Shown: piece by piece, positions 11,101 to 26,100 of the stretch
Layout of the letters: each line of letters begins with the position of its first letter
Numbering within the stretch: position 1 is the first letter of the stretch
DNA from: Archilochus colubris
Taxonomy: Eukaryota > Chordata > Aves > Apodiformes > Trochilidae
Length of the DNA stretch: 64,000 nt
Assembly (NCBI GenBank): GCA_023079485.1
Contig: CM041092.1
Location: 15,017,127-15,081,126 of the forward strand
Reading direction: 5' to 3'
Translations under genes and position numbers: made by a program
The notes under the pieces: generated by a model
What the model was told of the DNA's origin: nothing
The model's input: only the letters and a program-made list of their open reading frames with translations
Databases searched by the model: none

Positions 11101-14100
11101 GATTGTTTGGTATGGTATGGGGGGGGTTTGTGGATTTTTGGTTTTGGTGGTTTTTTGGGTTGGTTTTTTTTTTTTGAGTGACACATCTGTTTCCAGCTAG
11201 AATTCTTCATCGTGAGTCAGGAGGAAAGTAGCAATTTTTCTAGTCTTACAAAAGTCTTCAAATGATACATCTCTGGTGTCTGTCTTGTGATTCAGTATGT
11301 GCCTAATTGTCATATGATTTTTTTATTTTGTAAGGTCATTTTTTTCCTCAAGTGTTTTGTTGTTAAGTTTTAACTACACATGGGAAAGTGCTAGGAAATG
11401 GGGCCCAGACCCTGAAAGATTTAAAATTACTGATTGAACACAGAGATAAACTTTTACATCTCCCTGTCTCTATCATATATGGTCATTAGTTATTGACTTC
11501 AAGATGCAGTCCAGGCAAGTCTGTTCTTACTGGTGTTAAAATGGTATTGTTGCTAATAATATTTTCCTAGCTCAGCCAGGATGGACTATGGAACAGAATG
11601 TGAGTGATATCATAGAAAGAACACACTTTAATTACTTGTAAGTTCTTTAGACTACTCCTCATATGAAATCAAAGTCTTTGAGGACTGGGCAGAACCACTC
11701 TGTTCAGGAGCTTCCAAACTTTGAGATGTTTGAGAGAGTTGCTCTCTTATGTTAAAGTGAAGAAGATCCAGGTTTATTGAAGAACCCACATCACTTCAAG
11801 GTGATCCACATGATAGGCTGGGTGATGAGTTGTGCTAATCTTGGCTGCCTGGACAGATAGTAAGTGATTTATTGACTTTTACTTACGTCTCCTCTCTCTT
11901 TGTCCTAGTTTTGCAATTTTAAGAAACGGACGCTTACTTCTTGCGGATGACATGGGCTTGGGCAAGACCATCCAGGCCATCTGCATTGCTGCCTATTACC
12001 AACAGGAATGGCCCTTGCTCGTGGTGACTCCTTCTTCTGTGAGGTTTACATGGGCAGAGGTACTGTGAGCTTGAGCGTGTGCAGGTGGCCAATAGAGGGT
12101 ATGTGTGATGCTTATGCTGTGTTGCATTCTATACAAGCTAAAATTTATGGAAGTTATGTTAAGTGGAAGAAACGAAAATTTTTACTCATTTACAAGCTTG
12201 AGTGGGGGAATTGCTTGGCATTAACTCTGTGATATATGTCTGTTTTCTTCTTTTGGCCAATTTTCTTTCCGTGTCCAGCTGTTCTGTTGGAAAGAGGGAA
12301 ATCTAGAGAAAATATCACCACTGACCCTATGTTAACTTTGTTCCTGCAAATCAGCTGGCTCCAAGGGGGCGTTTTACCCATCAGTGTCAAAGACAATAGT
12401 TGCATTCAAGCAATTGTCTCTTGTATTAAAGGCCTTCATAGCAGCATTTGCCTAGTCCTTGGCTGGAATAGAAACCCAGATGCTGGGGTTCTCTGCTCTA
12501 TTCAAGAGGCCCTGTTATCATCATTAGGTGTTTGTCATAATACATCTTTTGGCCTGTCCACTGTATTCTGCTTATTCCTCTGAGTCCTTCATTAATTTTG
12601 ATCAGAAGCCAAAGAAACCTTGTATGGTTGGGAATTAGATCTTGAAATAAATCGCTCTCCAGTCTTGTATACTGAGGCTGTTTGGTGGCCTCAGGGCTAG
12701 TGAAATGTTCACTGTGTGAGGAGAAGATGAGCCAAGGTTTTAGGTGACTAATTTCATGCCTGATCAGGAGAGGGTGGGAGTTTAGCTTTCCCTGGAATGT
12801 TGCAATGATGAGAAGTATATTGGTTGTGATTTGCTGTTTTTGTGCTATAATGAGGTTGTTGCAGCATCTTGGCTTGTATTTTCATGTCCAGTAGTGTAAC
12901 AAAATGTTGGGTGGTAGGAAAAGAAATATTCTTTACTGAACAAGGGATTGATTATCATCATATCTGATATTTCAAAGAACCTTTGACCTCTGATCAATAC
13001 CTAACCTGAATCCATGATTTCTGGGGAGATGATACCTACTGGGAACAATTTGGTGCTTGGTCTCTTGAAGTGCTGGGCATCTGCAGTTAAACTCCTACAT
13101 CTGCTTCAAGAGATTTGAGGATATGAGGTTTGTTCTTTTTCGGTTCTGATTTTTTTTTCTCATGAGTGCTAGATTTCCTCTTCCTTGCCCTGTTCCCAAC
13201 TCCCCAAGAGGCTGTTGTGAGAGATATTTTGTTAGGGCATCTTTGTTGCTTTGCAGGTATGTGAAGGATGCATGTCATGGGAAAGCATGTCACAGAAAGT
13301 GAAAGAAGGTGGAGTTTATTATGGTCTCTAATTTACTCAGTTTGTTCTTGCACAGATATTTTACTGTCATGGAAGAAGCTTTTGTGGTGTCTCCAGAGCT
13401 GAATGGTCAGAAATTGTCTGAGTTATCAGCATTTTAATATGGCTTTTGGGCTCAGGACACAGAGTGCCTTTATATTCAAAGTACCATAGGAAGCTAGTAG
13501 GAACATGCAGGGTACTCGGGTGAGAAGTAATGCAGCCATGTGCATTTGGTGTTCAGCATTGAAACTTAAATAATTAATGGTCAGGGCAGCTTCAGAGCAC
13601 TTTTGGACAAAGGTCAGCAACAAGTGAGAAATACAGGATCACTTTTACTGTGTGAATTAGTTGTGTTTATTAAAAAGAGAGGGCAGTACAGCTCGAAGCA
13701 GCCAGATCCTTTTTCACTGCTACCAACTTTGTCTAAGTTTTGGCTTAGCATCAGCCAAATACTTTTGTGGTTGGGATCTAACCTTGCCTGCCTGTTGGCC
13801 CATTTTGGTGTGTTGTTTACAGTAAGCGATGAAAGATAGCTAATTATTTCTCATAAACTGATAAATGTGAGAAGATCTCATTTAACTCCTTGGGCTGCTG
13901 TGTGTGGTTACTGAACAGAGCAATGATGCTTGGGGACTTTATAGAAGTGAAGACAGATTCCATTTCTCATGATTGCTCCTTGGATACATTCTGTAAGGAG
14001 CAGATCTTGATTGCTAAGGCCCTAGCCAGTTCTCTGCAGAGCAACATCAGCAGAACTTAAATGCTGAGGAGAAGCTGGTGGTGTTGAGGACACAATTACA

Positions 14101-17100
14101 AGGGAAATGGTGGGTGTTCACTAGCTAACAGATGGGGTTGGGGGAGGATATCTTGCTCTGGTGTGTGGAGCATTTCAAGAGGTTGCTTTGAATCACTATC
14201 ACAACATGCACTTCAGCTGTTGTCATAGAGCAGCTGGTGTGTTCTCAACTCGATATTTTCATTTTGTTTGGCTTGTTGGTTTTGGTCTTTTTGTAGACTT
14301 TTTAAGAAGGAGAGGTAGTGGAAGAGTTTTTATTGATCTGGATGAATTGTACTTCATCCTCCCTGTGCAGTAAGCATTTTTACTTTAGAGATCTTTACTG
14401 CTTAAAAGTCCTTATATTACACAGGCTGAGGTTTCCTGTTGAGTGGGATAACTAAATTTTTCCTGCCAGTAGTGGTCACTTTGTTCTCTTGATCTGAGTA
14501 TAGCAGGTAATACTACCAGGAAGTTATGCAAATTTCTACTACTGCTAAAATTACTGATCCAGTGCTTGACATCCCTTTCAGTGAGGAATATATTCCTGTT
14601 ACCCAATCTGGACCTCCCCTTGAACTTGGTCATTTCCTCTTGTTCTATTGCTTGTTACTTGGGAGAAGAGACCAACCCCTACCTTACTCCAGAGTCCTTT
14701 AAGGTAGTTGTAGAGGACATTAAATGAGCCAATACAAGAGTTTTCTTTGTTACACTGCTTTTGGTACCCAACAAGCTTGCTGAAGGCTAGATGAAGTATC
14801 TCTCTTCTGTGATGTAGAAATAGTTTCTAAGAGTAGGAAGACAAAATGGGTATCATTGGAAAGACAACTGGTGCCATAATGTCAGATAAAATGGAGGTCT
14901 TGACTTCAGATAAAGCATGGCTTAGAAATTTTTTAGTGTATTAAACCATATTTTCTGGAATTGGCTCAAATCAAGGTGGACAATTTGACCAAGAAGAGGA
15001 TGCAAAAATAGCAGCAAGCCATACTCTTAATGCAGAGGAGAACAAGCAAAGGACACTGGCACAGGTTGCCCAGAGAAGCTGTGGCTCCCCATCCCTGGCA
15101 GTGTTCAGGGCCAGGTTGGATGGGGCTGTGAGCAACCTGGTCTAGTGGAAGGTGTCCCTGCCCATGGCAGGGAAGATTTGGCCTGTAGCTTGAGTTCTCT
15201 TGTTTGTCCCATTACTAGGGTTGTTGCTTTGGGAAGGCTTCTTGCTCTTATTGTGCTTCTAGCTGATGTCTAGTGGCAGGTGGGGTGGCTACATATTCTA
15301 AGCATTCATCAAGATGCTCTGTGAAGTGCTTTGGGATCCTGACAAAGGGCAGAAGCACCTGAATGCAATTAATCATTTTCCTCCTCCCCCAGGCATTTCA
15401 CAGGTGGCTTCCATCCTTGACTCCAGATAGCACCAATGTCATAGTAACTGGCAAAGACAGTCTCACAGGAAGCTTGATCAACATCATCAGCTTTGACCTC
15501 CTCAGCAAGATGGACAAGAAACTTACAAGCACTTTCCAAGTAGTTATTATTGTAAGTGGTACACTAAAATTTTTAAGTTAATTGTAAACTGCAAATGGGG
15601 TAACTTGTAGTGCACAGCAGAGAATTGAAGTGAACCATTTTTAGGGATGAAACTGTTTTGTAATTGTGATTGTAATCATAGCTCTTCTCATGAGAAGAAG
15701 CAGGTGGTTTCTCTACTAGTTAGCTCAAAAAGTTTCAGAGTTTAATTCCTGTGTTTATCTAGTAAAGTAGGTAACCTCTCAACATAAAGTATGTGGGTAA
15801 AGCAAAAAAAAATATCTCCATTTGCTTATGTTTCACTGACAATCTCCATTAAGCTGCCTTTGATAACTTGTGTAATTTCTTTTGTAAGTGACTTCAAAAA
15901 TCCATTTTTAACCTTTTACAGAGCCATGGTAAAAGGCATTTTTCTATATTTCAGTTATTAAAATTCAAAGCATCTAGTGTTTCAAATGCAGCTTGGATCA
16001 ATAGAGACCTAAAGAGCCTATGTAGCTTACTACTAGTGTTTGATGTTCTCAGTCTAGCTGTCAGCACACATGTACCTGTCCCTGAGAAATGACAATTGGA
16101 ACATAAATAATCCTGTTGTTTCTCACTATTAGATGGGAATGTGAGAATAGATGGAGTTCTTTGGAGACTACTCATGGGAGAACTGATTTTTTTGCATTTA
16201 TTTATTTTTATTTTCTTCTCTGACAAGGAATTCTATCAGGGTAGAAATATTGTGTACTTTCATATGTTGGTGCTTAGAGTAAAGGTACTTGGGCTCTGGA
16301 GCTACTGGAACCTTTTACCAGCTTTTACTTGGCAGATGTTCTTTCCGTGTATTTATATGTTGAAATTTAGAATCTGTATATGTTGTTACAGATGACAGTA
16401 GTCCTACTGAGTGCTGAGCTTCCCTTTTTCTCCCAGTCTTGTTTAGATGGCTGGAAACATTATTGTACCTTACTTGTTTATCAGGAAGGGACAAGGCTGT
16501 GCCTGTGAGGCTAAGCAGTTGTATTGGCTTTGCATGCACAGTTGCTTGCTCATCCACACATGGAAAAATGAGAATGTACCTTTTGAGGCTGTTGATTACT
16601 TTTTGTGTCAAAGTTCTGCCTTGCCACAGCAGTAGAAATGAAACCTGTTTAGGGGTGATGTCTCAGGTAGGAGGTTATTATCCACCTGGTGAGCCTGATC
16701 AGCAGAACAGTTGGATCCTAATTAGATTTCTTTCTTTCCTTATTGTTTTCATTAACCCCTTATTTAGGGAAGTGGCACTGTATAGGCCTCCTGGGTTTGC
16801 TGCATTTAAGGGACACACTGGGACAAATGAGTATCGGTGCTGGAAATAATGTTCCTCTTTCCCTCTCCAGCCCCCTCTGCTTGCTTGGTTGCAGTCATTT
16901 GAGATTCATGGCTTCAAGTTTTGATTTTTGTTCCATTTGCTTGCAGCTGCAGGGGTGAGTGGAGGAAACCTGCTACTCTCCATGGTGTCTCTTCATTTAG
17001 AATTAGATGTGACTGTCCCAGTGTTTCAGATATCCTCCAAGATGATAGGCTTGTAATATTAGATACTGGGAGTTTGTTCTGTGGCCTGCCACTATTGGAC

Positions 17101-20100
17101 TTTGGATCAGAACTGTCCTCAATTTCATGCTTGTTTTGTTTCAGGATGAATCTCATTACCTCAAGAACATAAAAACTGCAAGATGCCGAGCTGCCATGCC
17201 TCTTCTCAAGGTGTGTATGCTGGGTGCCGAGCCTTCAGCAGCTAAGGTCAGGTTTCTAACTCAATGTTGCTCCATTTACCAGGTTTAGGAGCCAGCAGCT
17301 GAATTCTGTTGTGCAAGTGGAAATCCAGATAACACTGTAGATCCAAGAGCAAAATTATTTATCTGGCTTAGCCACTTGTTTCCATGCAAATTTTAGATGG
17401 GAGACCTAACAAGGGAACTCCAGAAGCTGCCTTGATGTAATTGTACTGCCGTGGATGAGTTTCATGGTAATGGGAAAAAAGTCATGTCAAAACTTAATGT
17501 ATTCAGGAAGAGTAGAAAGAATATAGTAGTGTCATTGCAGCTTGTTTAATGAAAATAATTATTATCAGTTACTTCTTGGCACACAAATCCCTGCTGTATA
17601 TCAAAACAGCATTACCTAGGTCCATTCCTTGGCTTTGGTTTTGGATTCTACCATGTTAATGCAAACTTCCAATGTGTATGTGTGGCTGGGGTTCAGGAGC
17701 ATTCCTCCTGGTTAAATGTACAGAACTAGTAGGAAATGGCAGAATGTGAGGTTACCAAGGCAAGAGGCCCACAGAAATGTAAATTTAAATGTATGTCTGT
17801 TGTCCTGGGATCAAAGAATCAAACTCCCTGGTAGTTTACAGCAGATTAAAGTTATGAGTAGTTTCAGGGCATTGTCAAGTCTGTATGTTAGAACAAGGTA
17901 AATATGGTTTCCTGTTCAGAAAGTGGGTATAAAAAGATTTGATCTGTGATGGCTTTATAGGAACTACCATATGGAAGATTCTTAGTGGCAAGCTGGAGGT
18001 GGTTGCTTTTGGATAACTTTATTGTTGTCTTTAAAGGCTTGGCTCTTCTCATGCCTTTCAAATCACTTCAGGCTTTTAATGTTTGGAAACTTAAACAGGA
18101 GGTCCAGTTTCATGAGCAGTTTGAAGTACAACAATAAGGGGGGATATCTGAAAACAGTGGAAAACAACAAATTTATCTCATTGCAAAATACTTGAAAAGC
18201 AGTCTAATTCTTTCCTAGTTGGAGCATCAGCTTGTCAAAAGTATTTGCAGGCTGCAAGATATGAGAGTGAAATATGGTAGCTGTTAAGTGGAGGTTAATT
18301 GCCTGTATGAGCTTAACAAGAATTTACAGTTTTACTCTGTCACATCACTGGTTTGAAAAATGGTGCTTCTGAAACTTAAGTTTGTCTTCTGAAAGCATTA
18401 AGAGTTTCATGTTCATAGCAGGCATTATCTCACCTGCAAACAGCATACAGTACCAGATGTTTTGTGTTAGATATTTCAGATAAATTTTATTCTTCTGCTT
18501 GCAATCTATAACTTCTAAAGCAAGTATTTGCTTTAATAGCCACTCTTCTGCCCTTTTTGCTTTCCATCGGAGCCATTTTGCTCTAAAAATAGCCCCTTTG
18601 GCAGCTTTTTCTTGAACTACTTGTGAGTGATGCTGTTCACTACTGACATCACAGCAGTGCTTTCATATTTGGCAGAACTGCCAAAATATGAGTTTTCAGC
18701 ACTTGAATACTGGATGTAACCACTGCACTCTATCATCATTATCGTAAATACTCAGTGGGGTAAAAATGGAAGTATTTTACATGATTATTTGAAACTATTG
18801 AATAAGAGGCATAGATAAATACGCTGCGGAAGATAATATTATGCTCTTGCCTGCTTTATGTTAAAAGAATTAAAGCAGTACTGGGGCTCTTAGAGGCAAA
18901 ATAAATCTATTAGTGGGTAAGTCCTTGATAGATACACTGCTTTTAGCAGTGTACCTCAGTCCCTCCCTTCAGGTTGCAGTGTAAAGCCATGGCAGTGCTG
19001 TAACCAGGGCTCCTGGAGCCTTCATGTGCCTTGTGCTAGCTTTTAAGCATTACCACTTCCACTGTTCCACTTCCATTACTACTTTAAAATTTCTGAAATT
19101 GCTATAGTTGCTTGTATTTCCTACAAGGTTCTCAACATCCTGAAGCATGAAAGCTTAGCCTTGAACTTACTTTTGGGGACAGAAGAGAAAGAAAAACACA
19201 TCACAAACGTGATCCTTTGTCCCTTAGGTGCTACAAAGATTTACAACTCCATAATGACACTGGACAGATCCAAATTTAAATGTTTGAGCTTGAAATGTTT
19301 CTGTCACTTCCATCCTTACGTCATGTTTTCTTTTTATCTTGATAGAACCTGACCTGTGACTTCTCCATTTTAATAGTAAGAAAAATACAAAAATTGTTAC
19401 GTGTGTTAAGACAGAACTGCATAATATCGGATTAAATAAATACATTCCTAATAACCATTACTTTGGATACTATTTTTTAATCTGCCTTGTTAGACAAGAA
19501 AGCTGAATCTCCACCTCTGAAATATTTAAACCAATTGCAGCATTTAGAGCCTCATCGTAGGTGTAGTATCTGACATTGACCAGTTTTCAAAATAAAGTGG
19601 TATTTTACTATCACTACTACTCAGTAATAATTCATCTTTTCCTGCTCTCTTGTATATATTGCAGAGCAGCAGCTGTGGTATGGAATTATCAGGCAGAACT
19701 GTGTATTAAGCATGTAGCCTAAGTTTGTCAGTTGGGAACTTCTAGAGATTTTTTAATATTAAAAAAACCACACAAACTCTGTGTGTGCATTGTTCATTTG
19801 TGTGTGGTATTTGTTGTCTTTTGTGACATACTTAGACACTGCCCTGACAGAGATCTAGGAACATTTTGCTTGTGACAGTGCAAAGTGGGACCAGAAAGAC
19901 TTTTTGCTGACTTTTATAATGGCTGGATATATGGGATGACAATGTTTGCTGCTTCAGAGTAGCTATTTAGAAGTGTTGTGCCCAATTTATTGTTGGGACA
20001 AAACTCTGAGAGGAACTTACCTTATCTCACTGTTTATGTAATTGTAAGCTAAAATTGTAGCAGCAAAATTTTAAGGCCAAATTTCTTATTCCCTTCACAT

Positions 20101-23100
20101 TCCCAGCGGATGTGTAAACTTGTGGGTGTGCAGATCTGTACATCGGGGAGAATGTCACCTGGTTCCATGCAGGTGTATGAAGCAGAGTTTGTACACAGTC
20201 TTTATGCATCCCAGCAAAATTATGGAGGCAGATGGATTAAAAGAACAATGGTTCTTTGGTTTGGCATGTGGTAAAATTCCTGCTTTTGCACTGGCCAGTC
20301 TGTGCCAGCATCTGTGTGAGATCTGTCCCACACCTTCAGCATCTCTCACGATACTCTAGAGGGTTAGAAGTTCCTGTGTTCAAAGTGGTCCTTTTGTTTC
20401 CACACTCATCAGAATGTGAATAGCCTCATGCTGTTGGGCTTTGGTTGAGCCACTATTTTCAGGCCTGTTGCTTGTTCTAATCCAGAGCTGTGTCAATCAG
20501 TAATAAGACCTACTTGCCACTTTGCTGTTTTTGTTTAGTCTTGTGATGGGGACTAAGTTTTCCTGGGCATACTGACAATACTGGTTGTTCCCTTTGCCTG
20601 TGCCCTGCATCTGCCACCTGCAGAGGCAGAAAGTGTCATGGTATTACACCCTTTGTAGCAATTTTGGCTTTTTCCTTTCAGGATTAGACTGGCCCAGAGA
20701 CATGAACGTTGGAGAGGGAGTATACATGCTGCCAGTATCCATAAAATGGCAAAGCCCCAGGAGTGTAGTTGAAGAAGAAACAAAAAACCAGAAGTTTTTC
20801 ACTCATCTGTGGTAGGATCTCTTGGGGACTGGAGTGAAGAAGATTCTGTATTCTTTGGCCAGCCAAAGTGCTGCATGGTCTTTCTTCTTCTGTAGTTGCA
20901 TGGAGTATTGCAAGGCAGTGGAAAGTGGGGAAGGTGCCAATGGAACATGGATGAGTTTTTTTGGAAGCATGTTAGTAACTTCTTAGTGAAGAACTGGGTT
21001 AGAAACAGAGAAATAGAAAGTAGTATCTAATCAGAGATTCTAGTGGCATAAAATAGTCTTATTCTTGTTGTGGTCTTTATGGGCTTTGCTGCCCAACATT
21101 TGGGTAATGTTACTAATGTGATTGTTCCTATTGAGCTGCTGTTCAGGTTAACAGCATCATGCACATCCTGATGTTTGCAGGGTTAAAGGTCTTTGTTTCT
21201 TTTAGGGAAGTCCAAATACATTGTGTGGCTGGAATCTAATACTCTTTCTGCTTGTTTTAATCAAGAGATGCTTAAAAATAATAGAGGGAAACAGGTCAGT
21301 GCTGATGGCAGAAGGTGAGGAGGGAACACAAAAATCTCCCTTTCCAGTGGAATTAAATACTAGGTATCTTTAGGCATTACAAATCCATATGGTTTGGGTA
21401 AATAAGCCTTTTTTTGCTGTCACCTGCTGAGAGAAGGAACTTAATCTTAAAATTGGAGAAGTTGTGAGTATTCAAGGCTGCATCTTCAAATCTGCTCTTA
21501 CCTTCGAATTTCCCTTCCTTCTCAAAATAAGGAGGCAGTGTAATTTGCTTCAGTGATGGCTGATCATTGCTATTTCAACACACTCCCTGTCTGGATGCCA
21601 TTTAAGAACAGGGAAAGGAATCTACGTTTCTTGGAAAAAACACTGTATGATCATCTTATGAAATGAAAAGCCCTGTTTTACCCAAGTACAGAAACAGACT
21701 GCTCAAAACATCTGCAGCCCTTTCCCTTTATCTAATTTTTTATCTTATCAGATTATTGCTATATGATGGCCACTCTCAGATGTTTAGATTTCACAGGATA
21801 AGGTATTTTTATTTTAAGCAGTTCAAAGTGACAGTGTAAGCAAAAACTAGGGACACAAATAATTGTATAGCAAGAACCAGCCACACTTATTTAAATAAGT
21901 CAGTTATGGCTTATTTAAATAAGTTAGCTATGGCAGAGCTCATGCTGTGAAATTCATTTAATATAGAGACAGTCATTGTATGTTAATGAGGGTCTTTGCA
22001 TGTTCAATTAATTCTGTGTGGCATAGCCCCTCTCCTCACCTACTCTCTCAAATCAATCGTGTTGCATTTTGACCTCTAAACCATTTTATACCATTTCATA
22101 AAATATTCTTTGACTTTCAAAAGAGACTTGTATGTGTTGTCATAGCTGTGGAATTAATTATTGCTGGTGTAATGTGTGTGCAAGGGTCCTGCTGCAAAGC
22201 CACAGTTGTCTTACATTACTCAGTAAATGTGGGCTACAGAGCATGTCTCTACTAGTCGAGTCATTGTCAAAGTTCTCTTAAGGAACTGCGCAAGAAAGTA
22301 GCTGAAGAACAGTCACAAGGAGATATAAGTGAGAACTGCATCTGGGAAAGACTGAATTTCATGCCTACATGTAGATGTTCTATGTGGAAATATGTATCAG
22401 CTCATTACAGATATGGTAAAACATCCTTTCAGGTGTTCCATTTTATTCTTACAGCCCTCAGAAAAAAGAGGATAAGCTCTCAGTCTTGACAGCACAGAGG
22501 GTTCAGCAGGAAACAAGAACTAAGCAGAGACTTCTGTGCAGGAGCAAATCTCTATTGGCATCTACTCAAAATGTATTGCCATTAGAAAGAGATGTGAAGC
22601 AAAGCCATTTTCCTCATCCAGGATTTAAGTAAGCTTTCAGCACTTGGAAACTTGTCTTTCCTAGGATTTTTTTTTTCTTCTTTTTTTCTCTTGGGCTCCC
22701 TCTGTCTTTGGTTCTCAAACTGAAAGGAGTCCTTGGGATAGTAAGTTAGACCACCAACGTTCTACACAATTTTCTGGAATAAATTTCTTTGAGCTCTTCA
22801 CAGCTTTTGTGGATTTAGTTCTTTGTTGTTAGTTTTGTTGGGGTTTTGTTGTTGTTGTTGTTCTTGGTTTTTTATTTCTCAAGTAATTTAAAATTATTAC
22901 TTTGTAGAATATGTATCACAGGGTAAGAGATTTCAGTGGTTAAATACTCTATCTGTTCAAAATTAAATTGTGCACAGTACCAGCTGGAAAAGTTTAGAAT
23001 TCAAATAATCTGTAATTTTGAATTCTTTCTTTTGATTTCTATTTAGGGATTGGGGAAAGAGCTCAAATGTTCTGACTCCTGGGGAATCAGCATTGTCTTG

Positions 23101-26100
23101 TGTAGCTCCTGGGATACACCCTCTATAGAGGAGGACCCTGGAGAATGGCATAAAACTTTTCAGCACAGTTGGATCTGTGTTTTATTTAATGTGTCCTTGG
23201 TTTGTTTTCAGTGAAATTTTCTTGGTTTAGCTTGATCCAGTTATTTTAAATGAATTGCTGGTAATTCCATGACCTCCATGTTATCTTTTCATAGCAGTGG
23301 CCTTCTGTTAGTGCAGGAGGAAAAGGTTTCATTTGGAGGTTTCTTGCACATGTAGGACTGCCCTGTGCATTTCAGCAGATTTCTCAGGGTGGTGTCAGTG
23401 TGTTCCTTAAAGGTTTCTGCAGGGTATCAAATATTGTCAAGTCTCTACTCAGTTTTCTTCTGCTGTTACCTGAAATCTAAAAACTGACCTAATTTCTGCT
23501 TTGTACCCTTGTTTCCTTGTGGGATCTGGTATCTTTTCTTTTGAGTAGGATAGGCACCACTGTCTTCTGTGAACTAACTCACCTTCTGGCACGTCCAAAG
23601 GTTTGACATCTCCTTTTATTTAGTTCAATAATATCCTTCTTTTTTTAAATGCTTATGGTGGTGATTGCATTTCCTTCTGATCTGTTTAATAGAGACTTGA
23701 GAGAGAAGGTAAGTCCCACCTTGATTACAACCTGTACATAAATATCTGATAAAGAGGCCTGAAATTAATTTCCGGTAGCTGATCTGTGAACTCTTTTTTT
23801 CCACCAGATTTGGCTGGCGAGTGGATGAATTATAGCTGAATAGATTTGGGTGACTGGTAGATCACAGTGAAATGATAAAAGAATTTCATTTTCCTTTTCA
23901 TTTAAATGTGAATGAGCTGTTGGTACAGATGTCACTCAAGAATCTTTTTGTTATTTTAATGAACCTGCATTAAACCATCCAGGAAATTATAAGGTATTTG
24001 TAATTCAACTACTATATATGAATTTGCAGCAGTAGAAACTCATAGCTCTCATCTAATAATAGAATTAGATCACAATGGAGGTATGAGGGTAGAATTGCAT
24101 CTTGGAGGCTTCTATGGCTACACTGTAATTTTTTCCTGACTTTTTGGGAGCATCAACTTTACATAGAGGTTTCCTACCCTACCCCTTCCTGCCTTCTCTA
24201 CAACATGTTTTACAGGTTTTTACAAATTGTACATGATTTGTATTTATTAACTCTTGTTCTGCCATCCAGCCAGCTGTGCCTAGACTTACCAGGGCTGTCA
24301 AGTGGGCATCTTCGGTCCTGCTGTCCTCTGGTTTTTGGTCAGACCAAACTGCTAAGCCATGACATAGCTTCACCTTTCTCTCCTGGATAGTAGAATTTAA
24401 AACAAAACAAATCAACTTTCACCCTAAAAAGACAAAAATCCTGAGGAAGACAGTCTGTTTGACTTGCTGTGGCAGGTTTGTTACAAAAAAATTTATTTTG
24501 GTGGTGAGGATGTACCTGAGAGAGTGTGTCATTTTCCTATGACATCTGATGCCAAATGCAATGTTGAGCCAGGCATATTAATGTGTCTAGTGGGTAAATA
24601 CCAGTTCAGAAAGTAGCGTCATAAAAATGTATGTCCCCTTCCCTTACAACATGTGGCTGATGAATAAGAAACAACATTATTTGCCCTGCTTCATAATAAT
24701 TTTAAGCACTGTCTTTGAGCATGTTCATATACTGAAGGCTGAAAGGATCTTTGAAAGGTGAAGTACTCTGCCATCTTGGGTGCTTGCCCAGTGGCTCTAG
24801 GATTTTCTTTCAGGACTGAGGATGACTTTTTAGCAGATTGCTTATATTATAAGCAGTATAATAACAATGCTCCATTTTGCTTTCCCAGGCTGCCAGGAGG
24901 GTGATCTTGCTTTCAGGAACCCCTGCCATGTCACGTCCCGCAGAGCTCTACACGCAGATCGCGGCTGTCCAGCCAACCTTCTTCCCACAGTTCCACTCCT
25001 TTGGGCTGCGCTACTGTGATGCCAGGAAGGTACTTCGGGGGGGGGGGGGAGGCTGCAGACAGGGACTGCACATTTGACCAAGATGTGGAGGCTTTTTCTT
25101 TCCTTTCTCCTGTCTCATACTGCATCTTTTTTGAGAAACTTTCACTCCAGAGTAACGTTTTCGAAGCTCTCAACCTGAGAAACTCTAGGTGCTGCAGTGG
25201 GGGATGTGGAGTTAGTAATGCTTTTTGCTAAATGATGCTAATGTTAAATCTGCTCCAAAGGCCACCAAAGTAAAAAGCTTTAATAAATAAATAAATGGCC
25301 ATAGCTGGGGAAAGGAATATATTCTAGTAAGATTTTGCCCCCAGACCATTTTAAATGGGCAGAGTTCACTGTGGGGCAAGTTTCTAGTCTGATTTAGTGA
25401 TTGTTTAAAGAAATAAGGTCTCTGTTGCTTGTGATTTTTGGATTTTATACCTCCAGGTAAGTAAAAAATGAAGATTTATAGGTCATTTTTATATTCCACC
25501 ATACTTTAATTCAGAAAATGTATGTGGTCCTTAGCATATATTGACAATAAGTTAACGTCTCTTGTCTCTGCCATCTGCTTAGCAATAGTTTCAGCAGAGT
25601 CATTGAGTCCAACCACTGCAAGATCTAGGCTTTGCAGGAAGCCAGCATTTGCAGCTATGGTGGCTAGTGTCTGTTTTTTGCCCTCAATATTGGCAATTCA
25701 AATGTGCTTTGATTTGACATCTCTAGGGCTGCTGTGTGTGTTGGAATGCACAATGCTGAGAGAAGAACTTTTGTTGCTGCCTGTTGTACAAGGAGGATCG
25801 TAGGATCTTCTGTGTTGGTTGCACAGATGCAAAAAGGAGAACCCTGAGTTCTGATTTGGTATGAGAGCTCTCTAATTTAGCTTGCCCTCCAGTTCCTCCA
25901 GGACAAGCATTTAGCAGTTAACGTGTTACAGAATGGCTTGGCAGTGTGAGCGTGGACCTGGAATAAGTGCATGAACTTGCTTGCTCTTCTTGAGCATTCC
26001 ATTTCACTTCTTGTGCCTCATTTTCTCTAAGAATGGCAGCAGAGTGGTTGAAAACAACATCAAATGACCATTTCAGTGCTCAGAAATACTTGCAAAGGAA

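Larger units (their letters stand above)
17211..24888 (+). other. SMARCAL1 intron 9, the longest intron (7.7 kb)
   Basis: AT-rich throughout. It holds a 24-bp duplicated palindrome (21886-21933) and a short GTT run (22846-22862). I see no clear transposon, RNA gene or coding segment. Confidence 0.6.
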
